Positions 17,202 through 26,775 are shown, counted from the stretch's first letter. The stretch: DNA of 64,000 nt from Jiella sonneratiae (GCF_017353515.1 NZ_JAFMPY010000001.1:1-64000); one strand, 5' to 3'. The notes: generated by a model from the sequence alone, not told the origin. Program-made: numbers and translations.

Positions 17202-17281
17202 GGCGTCTTCCTTTCGTTCCTGATCGTTCCGCGCCTTTCCGGCGCCATGCGAATGCTGCGAATGCCGGCCGGGTCGCTGGC

Positions 17282-18757
17282 TCACCCGGCAAACGCTTCG
17301 ACGCTGCGCGCCGCGCCGGCTTCGTAGAGGGCTTCGAGCGCCCGGGTCACCGGGCCGGCAAAGGCCGGGTCGTTTCCGAGATCCCGGCCGAACACCTCGC
17401 CGACGCCGAGATAGGCTTCTGCCAGGCGGCCGGGATCGCGGCCGGCCGCGTCGGCGATCGCCTTCAGACGCCCGGCGAGCGGGTCCTTCACCTCGATGGG
17501 CGCGCCCTTCTCGTCGGTGCCGGTGACGTAGCGCATCCAGCCGGCGATCCCGAGGGCCAGCCGATCGATCGGGGCGCCGGCGGCGAGCCTGTCGCGCACC
17601 GTGCCGAGGAAGCGCTGCGGCAGCTTCTGGGAGCCGTCCATGGCGATCTGCCAGGTGCGGTGCCGCAGCGCCGGATTGTGGAAGCGGGCGATCAGCGCGT
17701 CGCGGTATCCGGTAAGGTCGGTCCCCGGCATCTTCAGCGTCGGCATGATCTCGTCCGTCATCATGCGGCGGACGAGGCGCTCGAAGGCGGGATCGGCCAT
17801 TGTCTCGGATACCGTCTGGTATCCGGCAAGATAGCCGAGATAGGCCAGCGTCGAATGCGAGCCGTTGAGCATCCTCAGCTTCATGCGCTCGAAGGGCTCG
17901 ACGTCGGCGACCATCTCGGCGCCGACCGTCTCGAAGGCGGGGCGCCCGGTCGGAAACCGGTCCTCGATCACCCATTGGGTGAAGGGCTCGGTGACCACCG
18001 GCCAGGCGTCCGACAGCCCGAGCGCCGCGGTGATTTCCGCCGTGTCGGCGTCGGTCGTCGCCGGCACGATGCGGTCGACCATGGTGCCGGCGACGGCGAC
18101 GTCCCGTTCGACGAAGCGGGCGAGATCTCCGTCGAGGAGCCCGGCATACTGCGTCATGATCCGGTGCACCGTCGGCCCGTTGGCCGGCAGGTTGTCGCAG
18201 GGCATCACCGTGAACGGCACGACGTTCGCCGCCCGCCGGCGGCGCAGCGCCTCGACGAGGAGGCCGGGCGCCGAGGTGGGCGCCTGCGGGTTATCGAGAT
18301 CGGCCTTTACGTCGGGATGGTCCGGATTGAGGTCGCCGGTCGCCGGATCGTGGCAGTAGCCCTTCTCGGTGACGGTCAGCGAGACGATGCGGATCGCCGG
18401 GTCGCACATCGCGGCGAGCAGCGCTTGCGGATCCTCCGGCGCGACGAGGATCTGGCGGATCGAGCCGACGACGCGCAGCGACGTGCCCTCGCCCGAGCGG
18501 ACCGCGACGGTGAAGAGGTCGTCCTGCGGCTGCAGCGCGTCGCGCATGTCGGCCCGCCGCAGCGAGGCGCCGACGATGCCCCATTGCGGATCGCCGGCCA
18601 GGAGGTCGTCGAGATAGACCGCCTGATGCGCCCGGTGGAAGGCGCCGACGCCGAGATGGACGATGCCGGGCGTCACCCGCCGCGGGTCGTAGGCCGGCCT
18701 CGCGGCGGTGGCGGGAAGCGCGTCGAGGGTCTGAAGGGACAGGCGTCTGTCGGTCAT
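17282..18757 (-). CDS. Mannitol dehydrogenase family protein, probable D-fructuronate reductase (UxuB-like)
   Basis: UxuB reduces D-fructuronate to D-mannonate with NADH. The 491-aa protein shows the long-chain polyol dehydrogenase features: GIVHLGVGAFHRAHQAVY near the N-terminus, TLTVTEKGY-like SLTVTEKGYCH, and the C-terminal KLRMLNGSHSTLAYLGYLAG catalytic segment. The start ATG overlaps the TRAP permease stop (ATGA, 18754-18757). With uxaC in the same locus, fructuronate is the most likely substrate. Mannitol or tagaturonate cannot be excluded from sequence alone, so I leave the symbol empty. Confidence 0.85.
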   Translation of the reverse strand: MTDRRLSLQTLDALPATAARPAYDPRRVTPGIVHLGVGAFHRAHQAVYLDDLLAGDPQWGIVGASLRRADMRDALQPQDDLFTVAVRSGEGTSLRVVGSIRQILVAPEDPQALLAAMCDPAIRIVSLTVTEKGYCHDPATGDLNPDHPDVKADLDNPQAPTSAPGLLVEALRRRRAANVVPFTVMPCDNLPANGPTVHRIMTQYAGLLDGDLARFVERDVAVAGTMVDRIVPATTDADTAEITAALGLSDAWPVVTEPFTQWVIEDRFPTGRPAFETVGAEMVADVEPFERMKLRMLNGSHSTLAYLGYLAGYQTVSETMADPAFERLVRRMMTDEIMPTLKMPGTDLTGYRDALIARFHNPALRHRTWQIAMDGSQKLPQRFLGTVRDRLAAGAPIDRLALGIAGWMRYVTGTDEKGAPIEVKDPLAGRLKAIADAAGRDPGRLAEAYLGVGEVFGRDLGNDPAFAGPVTRALEALYEAGAARSVEAFAG

Positions 18758-20034
18758 TTGAACACGCTCGGCAGCCAGAGGGAGATCGCCGGAACGTAGG
18801 TCACCAGCATCAGCACGACGAAGGCGGCGAAGTAGAACGGCCAGATCGTCCGGATCGCCTGCACCACCCTGATCCGTGCCACGGCGCAGCCGACGAACAG
18901 CACCGCCCCGACCGGCGGCGTGCACAGGCCGATGCCGAGATTGAGGACGAGGATGACGCCGAAATGCACCGGGTCCATGCCGAACGCCTTGACCACCGGC
19001 AGGAAGATCGGCGTCGTGATGATGATCAGCGGCGACATGTCCATGAAGGTGCCGAGGAAGAGCAGCAACACGTTGAGCAGCAGGAAGATCACCACCGGCG
19101 AATCGGTCAGCGACTGCATGAAGGCGATCATCTGGGCGGGGACGCGCAGATAGGCGAGCAGCCAGCCGAAGGCCGCCGCCGCGCCGATGATCAGAAGCAC
19201 CATCGCCGTCGTCCTGACGGCGCCGAGCGTCGCGGCGACGAAGTCGCTCCAGCCCATCGACTTGTAGACGAAGACGGTGACGAGCAGCGCGTAGACGATG
19301 GCGATGCACGAGCTTTCCGTCGCCGTGAAGACGCCGGACCGCACGCCGCCGAAGATGATGCCGATGAGGATGATGCCGGGAATGGCGTTCAGAGCCCTGC
19401 GCCCGATGTTGCCCCAGCCCTCGAAGGCGGTGACCGGATAGCCGCGGCTGTTGGCGACGTACCAGGCGGCCGCGGCGAGGCCCATGGCCAGCAGGAAGCC
19501 CGGCAGGATGCCGGCGGTGAAGAGGTCGGCGATCGAGATCTGGCCGCCGCCTGAGATCGAATAGATGATCATGTTGTGGGACGGCGGGATCATCAGGGCG
19601 ATGATCGACGAGGTGACCGTGACGTTGACCGCGTAGTCGACGTCGTAGCCGCGCTCCTTCATCTGCGGGATCATCAGGCCGCCGATCGCCGAGGCGTCGG
19701 CGACGGCCGAGCCGGAGATGCCGCCGAACAGCGTAGAGGCGGCGATGTTGACCTGGCCGAGGCCGCCGCGGAAGTGGCCGACGAGGCTCGCGGCGAGCGC
19801 CACCAGCCGGGCGGCGATGTCGCCGCGCACCATCAGGTCGCCGGCATAGATGAAGAACGGGATCGCCATCAGCGCGAAGACCGAGATGCCGGCATTCATC
19901 TGCTGGAACACGATCAGCGGCGGAATGCCGAGATAGGCGACCGTCAGGAAGGAGGCGATGCCGAGGCAGAAGGCGATCGGCGTGCCGATGAGCAGCAGCA
20001 CGACGAAGCTGCCGAAGAGAATGGAAAGAGCCAT
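18754..20034 (-). CDS. TRAP transporter large permease (DctM family)
   Basis: This 426-aa, very hydrophobic protein has about 12 transmembrane segments and DctM landmarks such as GGISGSAVADASAIGGLMIPQM and IMIPPSHNMIIY, ending TYVPAISLWLP. It forms the sodium-dependent membrane pore of a TRAP transporter with the adjacent small permease and binding protein. It overlaps the downstream dehydrogenase by four bases and follows the small permease gene by one base. The expected substrate from context is a uronate or a small unsaturated uronide. Confidence 0.93.
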   Translation of the reverse strand: MALSILFGSFVVLLLIGTPIAFCLGIASFLTVAYLGIPPLIVFQQMNAGISVFALMAIPFFIYAGDLMVRGDIAARLVALAASLVGHFRGGLGQVNIAASTLFGGISGSAVADASAIGGLMIPQMKERGYDVDYAVNVTVTSSIIALMIPPSHNMIIYSISGGGQISIADLFTAGILPGFLLAMGLAAAAWYVANSRGYPVTAFEGWGNIGRRALNAIPGIILIGIIFGGVRSGVFTATESSCIAIVYALLVTVFVYKSMGWSDFVAATLGAVRTTAMVLLIIGAAAAFGWLLAYLRVPAQMIAFMQSLTDSPVVIFLLLNVLLLFLGTFMDMSPLIIITTPIFLPVVKAFGMDPVHFGVILVLNLGIGLCTPPVGAVLFVGCAVARIRVVQAIRTIWPFYFAAFVVLMLVTYVPAISLWLPSVFK

Positions 20035-20035
20035 G

Positions 20036-20551
20036 TCAGGCGACCGAATCCGCAGGTTCCGCTTCGAGATGCGGCTCTTCCAGCCCGGCGAGCCGGCGCA
20101 GGATCCGCTCGAGCGAGAACAGGACGATGAGGATGCCGCCGACGATCAGCGGCGTGTAGCTGATCCCGACCGGGATCTTCAGTGCCGGCGAGATGTTGTT
20201 CCAGGTGCCCGCGGCGAGCAGGAAGCCGTACCAGGCCATCGCCGCGCCGAAACCGGTGACGGCGACGTCGCTGATCGTCACCAGGACCTTGCGCGGCCCC
20301 TCGGGCAGGACGACGATCAGGATGTCGAAGCCGAGGTGATAGCCCTCGCGCACGCCGACCGCGGAACCGAGCAGGATGAACCAGCCCATCATCAGGACCG
20401 AGCCCGGCTCCGTCCAGCTCGGCGAATCGTTGAGGACGAAGCGGCCCCAGACCTGCCAGGCGGTGAAGGCGGTCATCAGCACGAGGCCGACGCCCGAGAG
20501 CCAGAGAGCGCCGGTCGCCAGGCGGCCGAACCAGATCGCGACGGTGCGCAC
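20036..20551 (-). CDS. TRAP transporter small permease (DctQ family)
   Basis: The 171-aa protein has four hydrophobic segments, with the conserved WQVWGRFVLNDSPSWTEP and REGYHLGFD motifs of DctQ subunits. I start it at the GTG (20551), preceded by GGGAAGGGAA, because longer translation upstream reads through the adjacent substrate-binding gene in another frame. It forms the four-TM partner of the large permease immediately downstream. Confidence 0.9.
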   Translation of the reverse strand: MRTVAIWFGRLATGALWLSGVGLVLMTAFTAWQVWGRFVLNDSPSWTEPGSVLMMGWFILLGSAVGVREGYHLGFDILIVVLPEGPRKVLVTISDVAVTGFGAAMAWYGFLLAAGTWNNISPALKIPVGISYTPLIVGGILIVLFSLERILRRLAGLEEPHLEAEPADSVA

Positions 20552-20634
20552 GAAATTCCCTTCCCGTAGAAGAGCGTCGAAAGGCGGCCCGCCCGCCGCA
20601 CGAGGCGCGGGCGGGCCGCCGCGGCTAAAGCCGG

Positions 20635-21624
20635 TTACTTCTGCGTGTCGCGGACGCGCTTGACGAGCTCCTTCAGCTCCGGCGTGTCGGCGTATTTCTC
20701 GTAGATCGGGTCCATCGCCTTGATGAACGGCTTGACGTCGACCTCGTTGATCTCGACGCCGGCATCCTCGACGATCTTGCGGGACTTCGCCTCCTGGGCG
20801 TCCCAGAGCTCGCGCATCTTGGTGACCGACTTCTTGGCCGCCTCGCGCACCGCCTTCTGGTCTTCCGGCGACAGCTTGTCCCAGGAGATCTTCGACATCA
20901 TCAAGACCTCGGGGCACTGCGAGTGCTGGTCGAGCGAATAGTATTTCGCGACCTCGTAGTGCTTGGAGGATTCGTAGCTCGGCCAGTTGTTCTCGGCGCC
21001 GTCGATCAGCCCGGTCTGCAGGCCGGAATAGACCTCGCCATAGGCCATCGGCGTGGCGTTGGCGCCGAGCGCGTTGACCATGTCGACGAAGAGGTCCGAC
21101 TGGATGACGCGGAACTTCAGGCCCTTCAGGTCGTCCAGCGTCTTGATCGGATGCTTGGAATTATAGAAGGACCGCGCGCCGGAATCATAGACCGCGAGGC
21201 CGACATAGCCCGCCGGTTCGAACGCCTTCAGGATGTCCTCGCCGATCGGTCCGTCCATCACCTCGCGCATGTTTTCCTTCGAGGTGAAGATGTAGGGCAT
21301 GCAGGGGACGATCGTCGCCGGCACGATGCCGTTCATCGGCGCGAAGTTGACGCGGTCGAGGTCGATGACGCCGAACTTGGTCTGCTCGATCGTCTCCTTC
21401 TCCTCGCCGAGCTGGTGGGAATCGAACACCTGGATGGAGATCCGGCCGTCGGTCGACTGCTTCAGGACGTCGCTCATGTACTTGACCGCCTCGACGGTCG
21501 GATAGCCGTCCGGATGGGTGTCGGCGGATCGCAGCACGATCTCCTGGGCCGCCGCCGCGAGCGTTCCGCCCGCGAGCGCGGTGGCGACGGCGAGCGCCGT
21601 GGCAAATGCTTTCGTCATACGCAT
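20635..21624 (-). CDS. TRAP transporter solute-binding protein (DctP family)
   Basis: This periplasmic receptor of the TRAP system has a clear signal peptide (MRMTKAFATALAVATALAGG, cleavage after AAAAQ) and 329 residues. The family core includes GGAENNWPSYESSKHY-like GLIDGAENNWPSYESSKHY and GLKFRVIQSDLFVDMVNALG, the latter with the arginine that binds the ligand carboxylate. A strong GGGAGGA ribosome-binding site precedes the start, consistent with higher expression than the permeases. The sequence resembles binding proteins for glucuronate/galacturonate, in keeping with the operon. Confidence 0.92.
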   Translation of the reverse strand: MRMTKAFATALAVATALAGGTLAAAAQEIVLRSADTHPDGYPTVEAVKYMSDVLKQSTDGRISIQVFDSHQLGEEKETIEQTKFGVIDLDRVNFAPMNGIVPATIVPCMPYIFTSKENMREVMDGPIGEDILKAFEPAGYVGLAVYDSGARSFYNSKHPIKTLDDLKGLKFRVIQSDLFVDMVNALGANATPMAYGEVYSGLQTGLIDGAENNWPSYESSKHYEVAKYYSLDQHSQCPEVLMMSKISWDKLSPEDQKAVREAAKKSVTKMRELWDAQEAKSRKIVEDAGVEINEVDVKPFIKAMDPIYEKYADTPELKELVKRVRDTQK

Positions 21625-21659
21625 GTCTTCCTCCCAGAAAATGGCGGCGATGCCGCCGG

Positions 21660-23066
21660 TCAGAGCCTGTAGGCCTCTTTGGCCAGGCGGTAGGTGAGGT
21701 CGTGGGCCACCTCGAAGGCCTCGTCCTCGTCGAGGCGGCCGGTCGTCACCAGCCCGGCGAGATAGGCGCAGTCCACCCGCCGCGCGACGTCGTGGCGGGC
21801 GGGGATCGAACAGAAGGCGCGGGTGTCGTCGTTGAAGCCGACGGTGTTGTAGAAGCCGGCGGTCTCGGTCGCGGTCTGGCGAAAGCGCATCATCCCCTCG
21901 GCGCTGTCGAAGAACCACCAGGGCGGGCCGAGCCTCAGGCACGGATAGACGCCGGCGAGCGGCGCGAGCTCGCGCGAATAGACAGTCTCGTCCAGCGTGA
22001 AGAGAATGAGCGTGAAGCCCTTCTCCAGCCCGGCAACGTCGAGCAGCGGCTTCAGCGCCGCGACGTAGTTGGTCGGCTGCGGGATGTCGAAGCCCTTGTC
22101 GCGGCCGAAGCGCGCGAAGATGCCGTCCGAATGATTGCGGAACGAGCCGGCATGGATCTGCATGACCATGCCGTCCTCGACGGAGAGCTTCGCCATTTCC
22201 GTCAGCATCTGGGCGCGGAACAGCTCGCGATCCTCGGGAGAGGCGCCGCCCGCCTTCACCCTGTCGTAGAGCGCCGCGGCCTCTGCCGGCGCAAGATTCG
22301 CCGTGCGGGCGGTCGGATGTCCGTGGTCGGTCGCCGTCGCGCCGTGCTCGCGGAAGAAGGCGCGGCGCCTGCGATGGGCCTCGATGTAGCCGGCAAAGCC
22401 TAAGGTGTCGCAGCCGGTGATCTCGCCCAGCTTCCGCAGATTGTCGGTGAAACCGGCGAAGTCGGGATCGACCACCGCGTCCGGCCGGTAGGTGGTGACC
22501 ACCCTCCCCGACCAGCCGCTGTCGCGGATCGCCCGGTGATGTTTCAGGTCGTCGAGCGCGCTCTCCGTCGTCGCGATCACCTCGACGCCGAACCGCTCGT
22601 AGAGCGCCCGCGGGCGGAATTCGTCGCGGGAGAGCTTCTCGGCGATATGGTCGTAGGAGCGGTCCGCCGTCTCGGCCGACAGCCGGACGTCGAGCCCGAA
22701 CAGCTTCTCGAAGGTGTGGTCGAGCCAGAGCCGGGTCGGCGTGCCGCGGAACAGGTGATAGTGCTCGGCAAAGCGCCGCCAGATCTTGCGGCCGTCGGTC
22801 TCGACCGGCGACCCGTCGACCGACGGCACGCCCAGTTCGGCGAGCCCCACCCCCTGCGAAACCAGCATGCGGAAGATGTAATGGTCCGGCACGACGATGA
22901 GATGCGCCGGGTCGGGAAACGGCTCGTTCTGTGCGAACCAGCGCGGCTCGGTGTGACCGTGGGGCGAGACGATCGGCAGCGCCTTCACCGTTTCGTAGAG
23001 CGCCGCTGCGACCTTTCGTCCCGCCTCGTCCGCTGGAAACAGCCGGTCTTCTCTGAGAAGCGCCAC
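21660..23066 (-). CDS. uxaC: Glucuronate isomerase
   Basis: UxaC interconverts D-glucuronate with D-fructuronate and D-galacturonate with D-tagaturonate. The 468-aa product starts at a GTG preceded by GGGAGGA and has PIVSPHGHTEPRWFA (metal-binding HGH), DHYIFRMLVSQGV and the C-terminal DTRAFCSIPARHDVARR segment typical of the family. It is the first gene of the minus-strand uronate operon, directly downstream of the shared promoter region with the GntR regulator. UxuA (mannonate dehydratase) is not in the window. Confidence 0.95.
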   Translation of the reverse strand: MALLREDRLFPADEAGRKVAAALYETVKALPIVSPHGHTEPRWFAQNEPFPDPAHLIVVPDHYIFRMLVSQGVGLAELGVPSVDGSPVETDGRKIWRRFAEHYHLFRGTPTRLWLDHTFEKLFGLDVRLSAETADRSYDHIAEKLSRDEFRPRALYERFGVEVIATTESALDDLKHHRAIRDSGWSGRVVTTYRPDAVVDPDFAGFTDNLRKLGEITGCDTLGFAGYIEAHRRRRAFFREHGATATDHGHPTARTANLAPAEAAALYDRVKAGGASPEDRELFRAQMLTEMAKLSVEDGMVMQIHAGSFRNHSDGIFARFGRDKGFDIPQPTNYVAALKPLLDVAGLEKGFTLILFTLDETVYSRELAPLAGVYPCLRLGPPWWFFDSAEGMMRFRQTATETAGFYNTVGFNDDTRAFCSIPARHDVARRVDCAYLAGLVTTGRLDEDEAFEVAHDLTYRLAKEAYRL

Positions 23067-23135
23067 GATCGTCCTCCCGCCTCGTTGCCAAAGGTCTGGT
23101 ATGGTAGTATCCGAAAGCTGTCAAGAGGAGCGCCC
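23067..23135. promoter_or_regulatory. Divergent uxaC/gntR control region with an operator candidate
   Basis: Only 69 bases separate uxaC from the regulator, so both promoters and the operator must overlap. The AT-richer TGGTATGGTAGTATCC (23097-23112) is the best operator candidate by position and resembles GGTAT-type FadR/UxuR-family sites. Its symmetry is imperfect and no experimental support exists. AGAGGAG at about 23124-23130 is the ribosome-binding site of gntR. Confidence 0.4.
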
Positions 23136-23852
23136 ATGAGCGTCGAGATGGCCCTGTCGCCGCCCCCCGCCCCGGTCCGCGCCACCATGGCGGACGCCGT
23201 CTATCAGGATCTGCGCCGCGCGATCCTCGAGCTGCGGCTGAAGCCCGGCATGCGGATCTCCGAGGCGGAGATCGCCCGCCAGATGGGGGTGTCGCGCCAG
23301 CCGGTGCGCGAGGCCTTCATCCGCCTCGCCCGCATCGGCTACCTCAACGTCCAGCCGCAGCGCCGCACCGAGATCGTCAAGATCTCGGTCGAAGAGGTGC
23401 TGCATGCCAGGTTCATCCGCGAGGCGCTCGAGGTCGCGGTGGTGCGTCAGGCCTGCGGGGCCGGCAACGCCGCCCTCATCGACGAGCTGACCGACAATCT
23501 CGCCCGCCAGCGCGCCGCGCAGGAGGCGGACGACCGGCGCGAGTTCCACCGGCTCGACGACATGTTCCACCGGCTGATCGCCGAGGGCGCGGGCTGCGGC
23601 TTCGCCTGGGCGCTGATCGACGATCAGAAGGCGCAGCTCGACCGGATGCGCTTCCTCACCCTCTCCTACGGACAGCCGGCGGTCTACGACGACCACTTCG
23701 CAATCTTCGAGGCGCTGCGCCTTGGCGACGCGGCCGGCGCCGAAGCGGCGATGCGGCTGCATCTCGGCCGCATCATCAAGCATCTGGAGAGGCTGAAGAG
23801 CGAATTCGCGGAATATTTCGAGGACGGCGACCGGGCTGCCGAGAAGCCATGA
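23136..23852 (+). CDS. GntR family transcriptional regulator, FCD (FadR-C) domain
   Basis: The 238-aa protein has an N-terminal winged HTH (ISEAEIARQMGVSRQPVREAF, residues about 46-66) and a helical FCD ligand-binding domain. The FCD domain has the metal-binding pattern D-x-x-x-H (DDMFHRLI) and later histidines (DDHFAIFEALR, MRLHLGRIIKHL). It is divergent from uxaC and probably controls the uronate operon, being released by a uronate or KDG-type intermediate. This is inference from orientation and family. AGAGGAG precedes the chosen ATG. Confidence 0.9.
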   Translation: MSVEMALSPPPAPVRATMADAVYQDLRRAILELRLKPGMRISEAEIARQMGVSRQPVREAFIRLARIGYLNVQPQRRTEIVKISVEEVLHARFIREALEVAVVRQACGAGNAALIDELTDNLARQRAAQEADDRREFHRLDDMFHRLIAEGAGCGFAWALIDDQKAQLDRMRFLTLSYGQPAVYDDHFAIFEALRLGDAAGAEAAMRLHLGRIIKHLERLKSEFAEYFEDGDRAAEKP

Positions 23853-23958
23853 CGCGGCTTCTCATGCGCCGATTCGCGCGACGGCGCGCCGCCGGTCGGG
23901 CGCGACGCCTCGGGGCAAGTGTGCCCGTCGCCCGCGGCGGCCGCGGGTCTCGCTTCGG

Positions 23959-25119
23959 TCAGCGGCCGGCGGCGCTGCGCATCCGGCCGAGCGCATCGCG
24001 CAGCGCCGCATGGCCGCAGGCGTAGGAGATGCGCACGAAGCCTTCGCCGCGATCGAGGTCGAAGTCGATGCCCGGCGTCATCGCGACGTGGCACTCGGCG
24101 AGGATCCTGCGGCAGAACTCCGAGGCGCTCGCCTCGCCCTCCGGGATCCCGGCATAGGCGTAGAAGGCGCCGTCGATCGGCGCGATGTCGCGAAAGCCGA
24201 GGGTCGGCAGTTCGTGCATCAGGAGGTCGCGGTTGCGGACATAGGTCTCGCGCACCCGGTCGAGCTCCTCGGTCGCGTCGAAGACCGCCGCGGCCGCGAC
24301 CTGCGAGAGTTCCGGCGGCGAGATGTAGAGGCTCTGGGCGATCCGCTCGGCGACCCGCACCATCTCCGGCGGCAGCACGATCCAGCCGACCCGCCAGCCG
24401 GTCATGCAGTAGTATTTCGAGAAGGAGTTCACCACGAAGGGCGCGTCGGAGAAGGACAGCGCCGTCGCTTCGCCGCCGGCATAGGCGAGGCGGTGATAGA
24501 TCTCGTCGGAGATGAAGCGGATCTTCGCGTCCTCGCAGAAGCCGATCAGCCGCTGCAGCTCCGCCGGCGGCGTCACCGTCCCGGTCGGATTGGCCGGGCT
24601 CGCGACGAGGACGCCGTCGACCGGCGCCTGCCGGTGCGCCGCTGCGAGGCGCTCCGCCGTCAGGAGGTAGCCGGTCGAGACGTCGACGGGGATTTCGACG
24701 GGCACGAGCCCGAGCACCCGCAGGATGTTGCGATAGGCCGGATAGCCGGGGGCCGCGAGCGCGATCCGCGCGCCGGGGTCGAAGGCGGCGAGGAAGGCGA
24801 GGTTGAAGCCGGCGGACGAGCCGGTGGTGACGACGATGCGCGACGCTTCGACCTCGACGCCGTAGGCCTCGCCGTAATGGCGGGCGATTCGCCGCCGCAG
24901 CCCGGAAAGCCCCGAGGCGTCGGTATAGGCGATGCGGCCGCGTTCGAGATGCCGGCGCGCCGCCTCGAGAGCCGCGGCCGGCGTCGGCGCGTCCGGCTGG
25001 CCGACGGCGAGCGAGATCACCGGTTCGCCGCGGGCGAGACGGAGATTGGCCTCGGCGAGGACGTCCATCGCCCGGAACGGCAGGACGTCGGAGCGGCGGG
25101 AGGCGAAGGCTTCGGTCAT
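23959..25119 (-). CDS. Class I/II PLP-dependent aminotransferase
   Basis: This 386-aa fold-type I enzyme has ANPTGTVTPP, the DEIYHRLAY aspartate segment, the PLP lysine in SFSKYYCMTGWRVGW, and an FVRISYA arginine near the C-terminus that binds the substrate carboxylate. It resembles the aspartate/alanine-type aminotransferases of Hyphomicrobiales, but the amino-acid substrate cannot be read from the sequence. It stands alone, divergent from the M48 protease gene, with a 153-bp shared upstream region. Confidence 0.9.
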   Translation of the reverse strand: MTEAFASRRSDVLPFRAMDVLAEANLRLARGEPVISLAVGQPDAPTPAAALEAARRHLERGRIAYTDASGLSGLRRRIARHYGEAYGVEVEASRIVVTTGSSAGFNLAFLAAFDPGARIALAAPGYPAYRNILRVLGLVPVEIPVDVSTGYLLTAERLAAAHRQAPVDGVLVASPANPTGTVTPPAELQRLIGFCEDAKIRFISDEIYHRLAYAGGEATALSFSDAPFVVNSFSKYYCMTGWRVGWIVLPPEMVRVAERIAQSLYISPPELSQVAAAAVFDATEELDRVRETYVRNRDLLMHELPTLGFRDIAPIDGAFYAYAGIPEGEASASEFCRRILAECHVAMTPGIDFDLDRGEGFVRISYACGHAALRDALGRMRSAAGR

Positions 25120-25272
25120 GAACGGTTCGTCGGCAGCTGGCGTTGGAAACGGATCGTGTCGGAACGTCCACGCCGCGGAAACGATGCGGCGGCGCTGACG
25201 AAAGAGTGAAGCGGTGCGCTTGATACACGCCCGCGTTCGGGTCCACTAGCGCAGGTGGACAAGGGACGGAAC

Positions 25273-26667
25273 ATGCGACGTTTTCTCGACCAGATCGCCG
25301 GCCGGATGACCAGCCTCGTCGTCGCCGCGAGCCTCGTGGCGACCAGCCTCGGCTTCGCGCCGTCCGCCGCCGCGGCCGGGCGTGACAAGTCGAACCTGCC
25401 GGTGACCCGCGACGCCGAGATCGAGAGCCTGATCTCCGACTATGCGACGCCGCTCCTCAAGGCGGCGGGCCTGTCGCGCTCGGGGATCGAGATCGTGCTG
25501 GTCAACTCCCGCGACTTCAACGCCTTCGTGCTCGGGCGGCGGATCTTCGTCAACACCGGCGCGGTGGCCTTCGCCGAGACGCCGAACCAGCTGATCGGCA
25601 TCCTCGCCCACGAGATCGGGCATCTCGCCGGCGGCCACCAGCATCGGCTGCGCGAGCGGCTGGAGGGGGCGAAGGTGATGGCCGTCGTCGCCGCGCTGCT
25701 CGGCGCCGGCGTTGCCGTCGGCGGCACGGCGGCCGGCGCCAACGGCGCGGTCAGCGCCGGCGCCGGCATCTTCGCCAGCGGCGGCGCCGCGGCGCAGCGC
25801 TCGGTGCTCACCTACATGCAGGGCGAGGAGACGATCGCCGACCGTTCCGCGATCGGCTATCTCGCCAAGACCGGCCAGTCCGGCAAGGGCCTCGTCGAGA
25901 CCTTCGAACGGCTGGAGCGGGGCAGCCTGTTCGACACCTCTCCCGGCCGCAACTATCTCTCCTCGCACCCGGCCCCGCGCGACCGGATCGCCGCGATCAC
26001 CGACGCGGCCGAGCGGCTGACCCCCTACGGCAGGGCCGACCCCGCCGCGCTCGCCGAGCGGCACGATCTCGCCCGGGCGAAGATCGCCGCCTATGCCGGC
26101 GGAATGAGCGACGTCAGGCGGCTGTTCGCCAAGGATCCGCGCGGCATCGCGGCGCGCTATGGCGACGCCATCGCCACGTTTCTCACCGGCTACACCGACA
26201 GCGCCCTGACCAAGATGGACGCGCTGATCGCCGAGCGGCCGAAGAATCCCTGGTTCCAGGAGATGCGCGGCGAGATCCTCCTCGAGGCGGGCCGCGGCCA
26301 GGAGGCGTCGGCGGCCTTCGCGCGGGCGGCCAAGCTCGACCGCTCCGGCTCCGGGCTGCTGCAGGCCGAGATCGGCCAGGCGATGGTCGTCTCCGGCAGG
26401 CCTGCCGATCTGCCGCGCGCCGTCCAGCTGATCCAGGCCGGCCTGCAGAGCGATCCGATGAACGCCGCCGGCTACCGCTATCTCGCCATGGCCTACAGCC
26501 GCATGGGCGACGTCGGGCGGGCGGAACTCGCGACGGCGGAAGGCTACTGGAACATGGGTTCGCTGACCGAGGCGAAGGTCTTCGCCGCGCGGGCGCAGGG
26601 CAAGCTCCAGCCCGGAACGCCCGCCTGGCGCCGCGCCAAGGACATCATCGAGGTCAAGTCCCGATGA
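25273..26667 (+). CDS. M48 family periplasmic metalloprotease with TPR-like C-terminus (BepA-like)
   Basis: BepA-type proteases survey outer-membrane protein assembly. I start at the ATG (25273) with GGGACGG upstream; a GTG six codons earlier is possible. An N-terminal signal sequence (SLVVAASLVATSLGFAPSAAAA) is followed by the zinc motif HEIGH (113-117) and the third ligand in GEETIADRSAIGYL. The C-terminal 180 residues form helix pairs consistent with TPR repeats (AALIAERPKNPWF and similar). It lies just upstream of a DsbA-like gene in the order common to Hyphomicrobiales. Confidence 0.9.
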   Translation: MRRFLDQIAGRMTSLVVAASLVATSLGFAPSAAAAGRDKSNLPVTRDAEIESLISDYATPLLKAAGLSRSGIEIVLVNSRDFNAFVLGRRIFVNTGAVAFAETPNQLIGILAHEIGHLAGGHQHRLRERLEGAKVMAVVAALLGAGVAVGGTAAGANGAVSAGAGIFASGGAAAQRSVLTYMQGEETIADRSAIGYLAKTGQSGKGLVETFERLERGSLFDTSPGRNYLSSHPAPRDRIAAITDAAERLTPYGRADPAALAERHDLARAKIAAYAGGMSDVRRLFAKDPRGIAARYGDAIATFLTGYTDSALTKMDALIAERPKNPWFQEMRGEILLEAGRGQEASAAFARAAKLDRSGSGLLQAEIGQAMVVSGRPADLPRAVQLIQAGLQSDPMNAAGYRYLAMAYSRMGDVGRAELATAEGYWNMGSLTEAKVFAARAQGKLQPGTPAWRRAKDIIEVKSR

Positions 26668-26775
26668 GCGGCCGTGGACGAGGATGCGCGGGGCCCGCCA
26701 AAATGCCACAATCGACCCCGCTCCTGCCCGCGGTTTCCACTTGCCGCTGAACGACCACGCGAAGGATCTTCCCCG

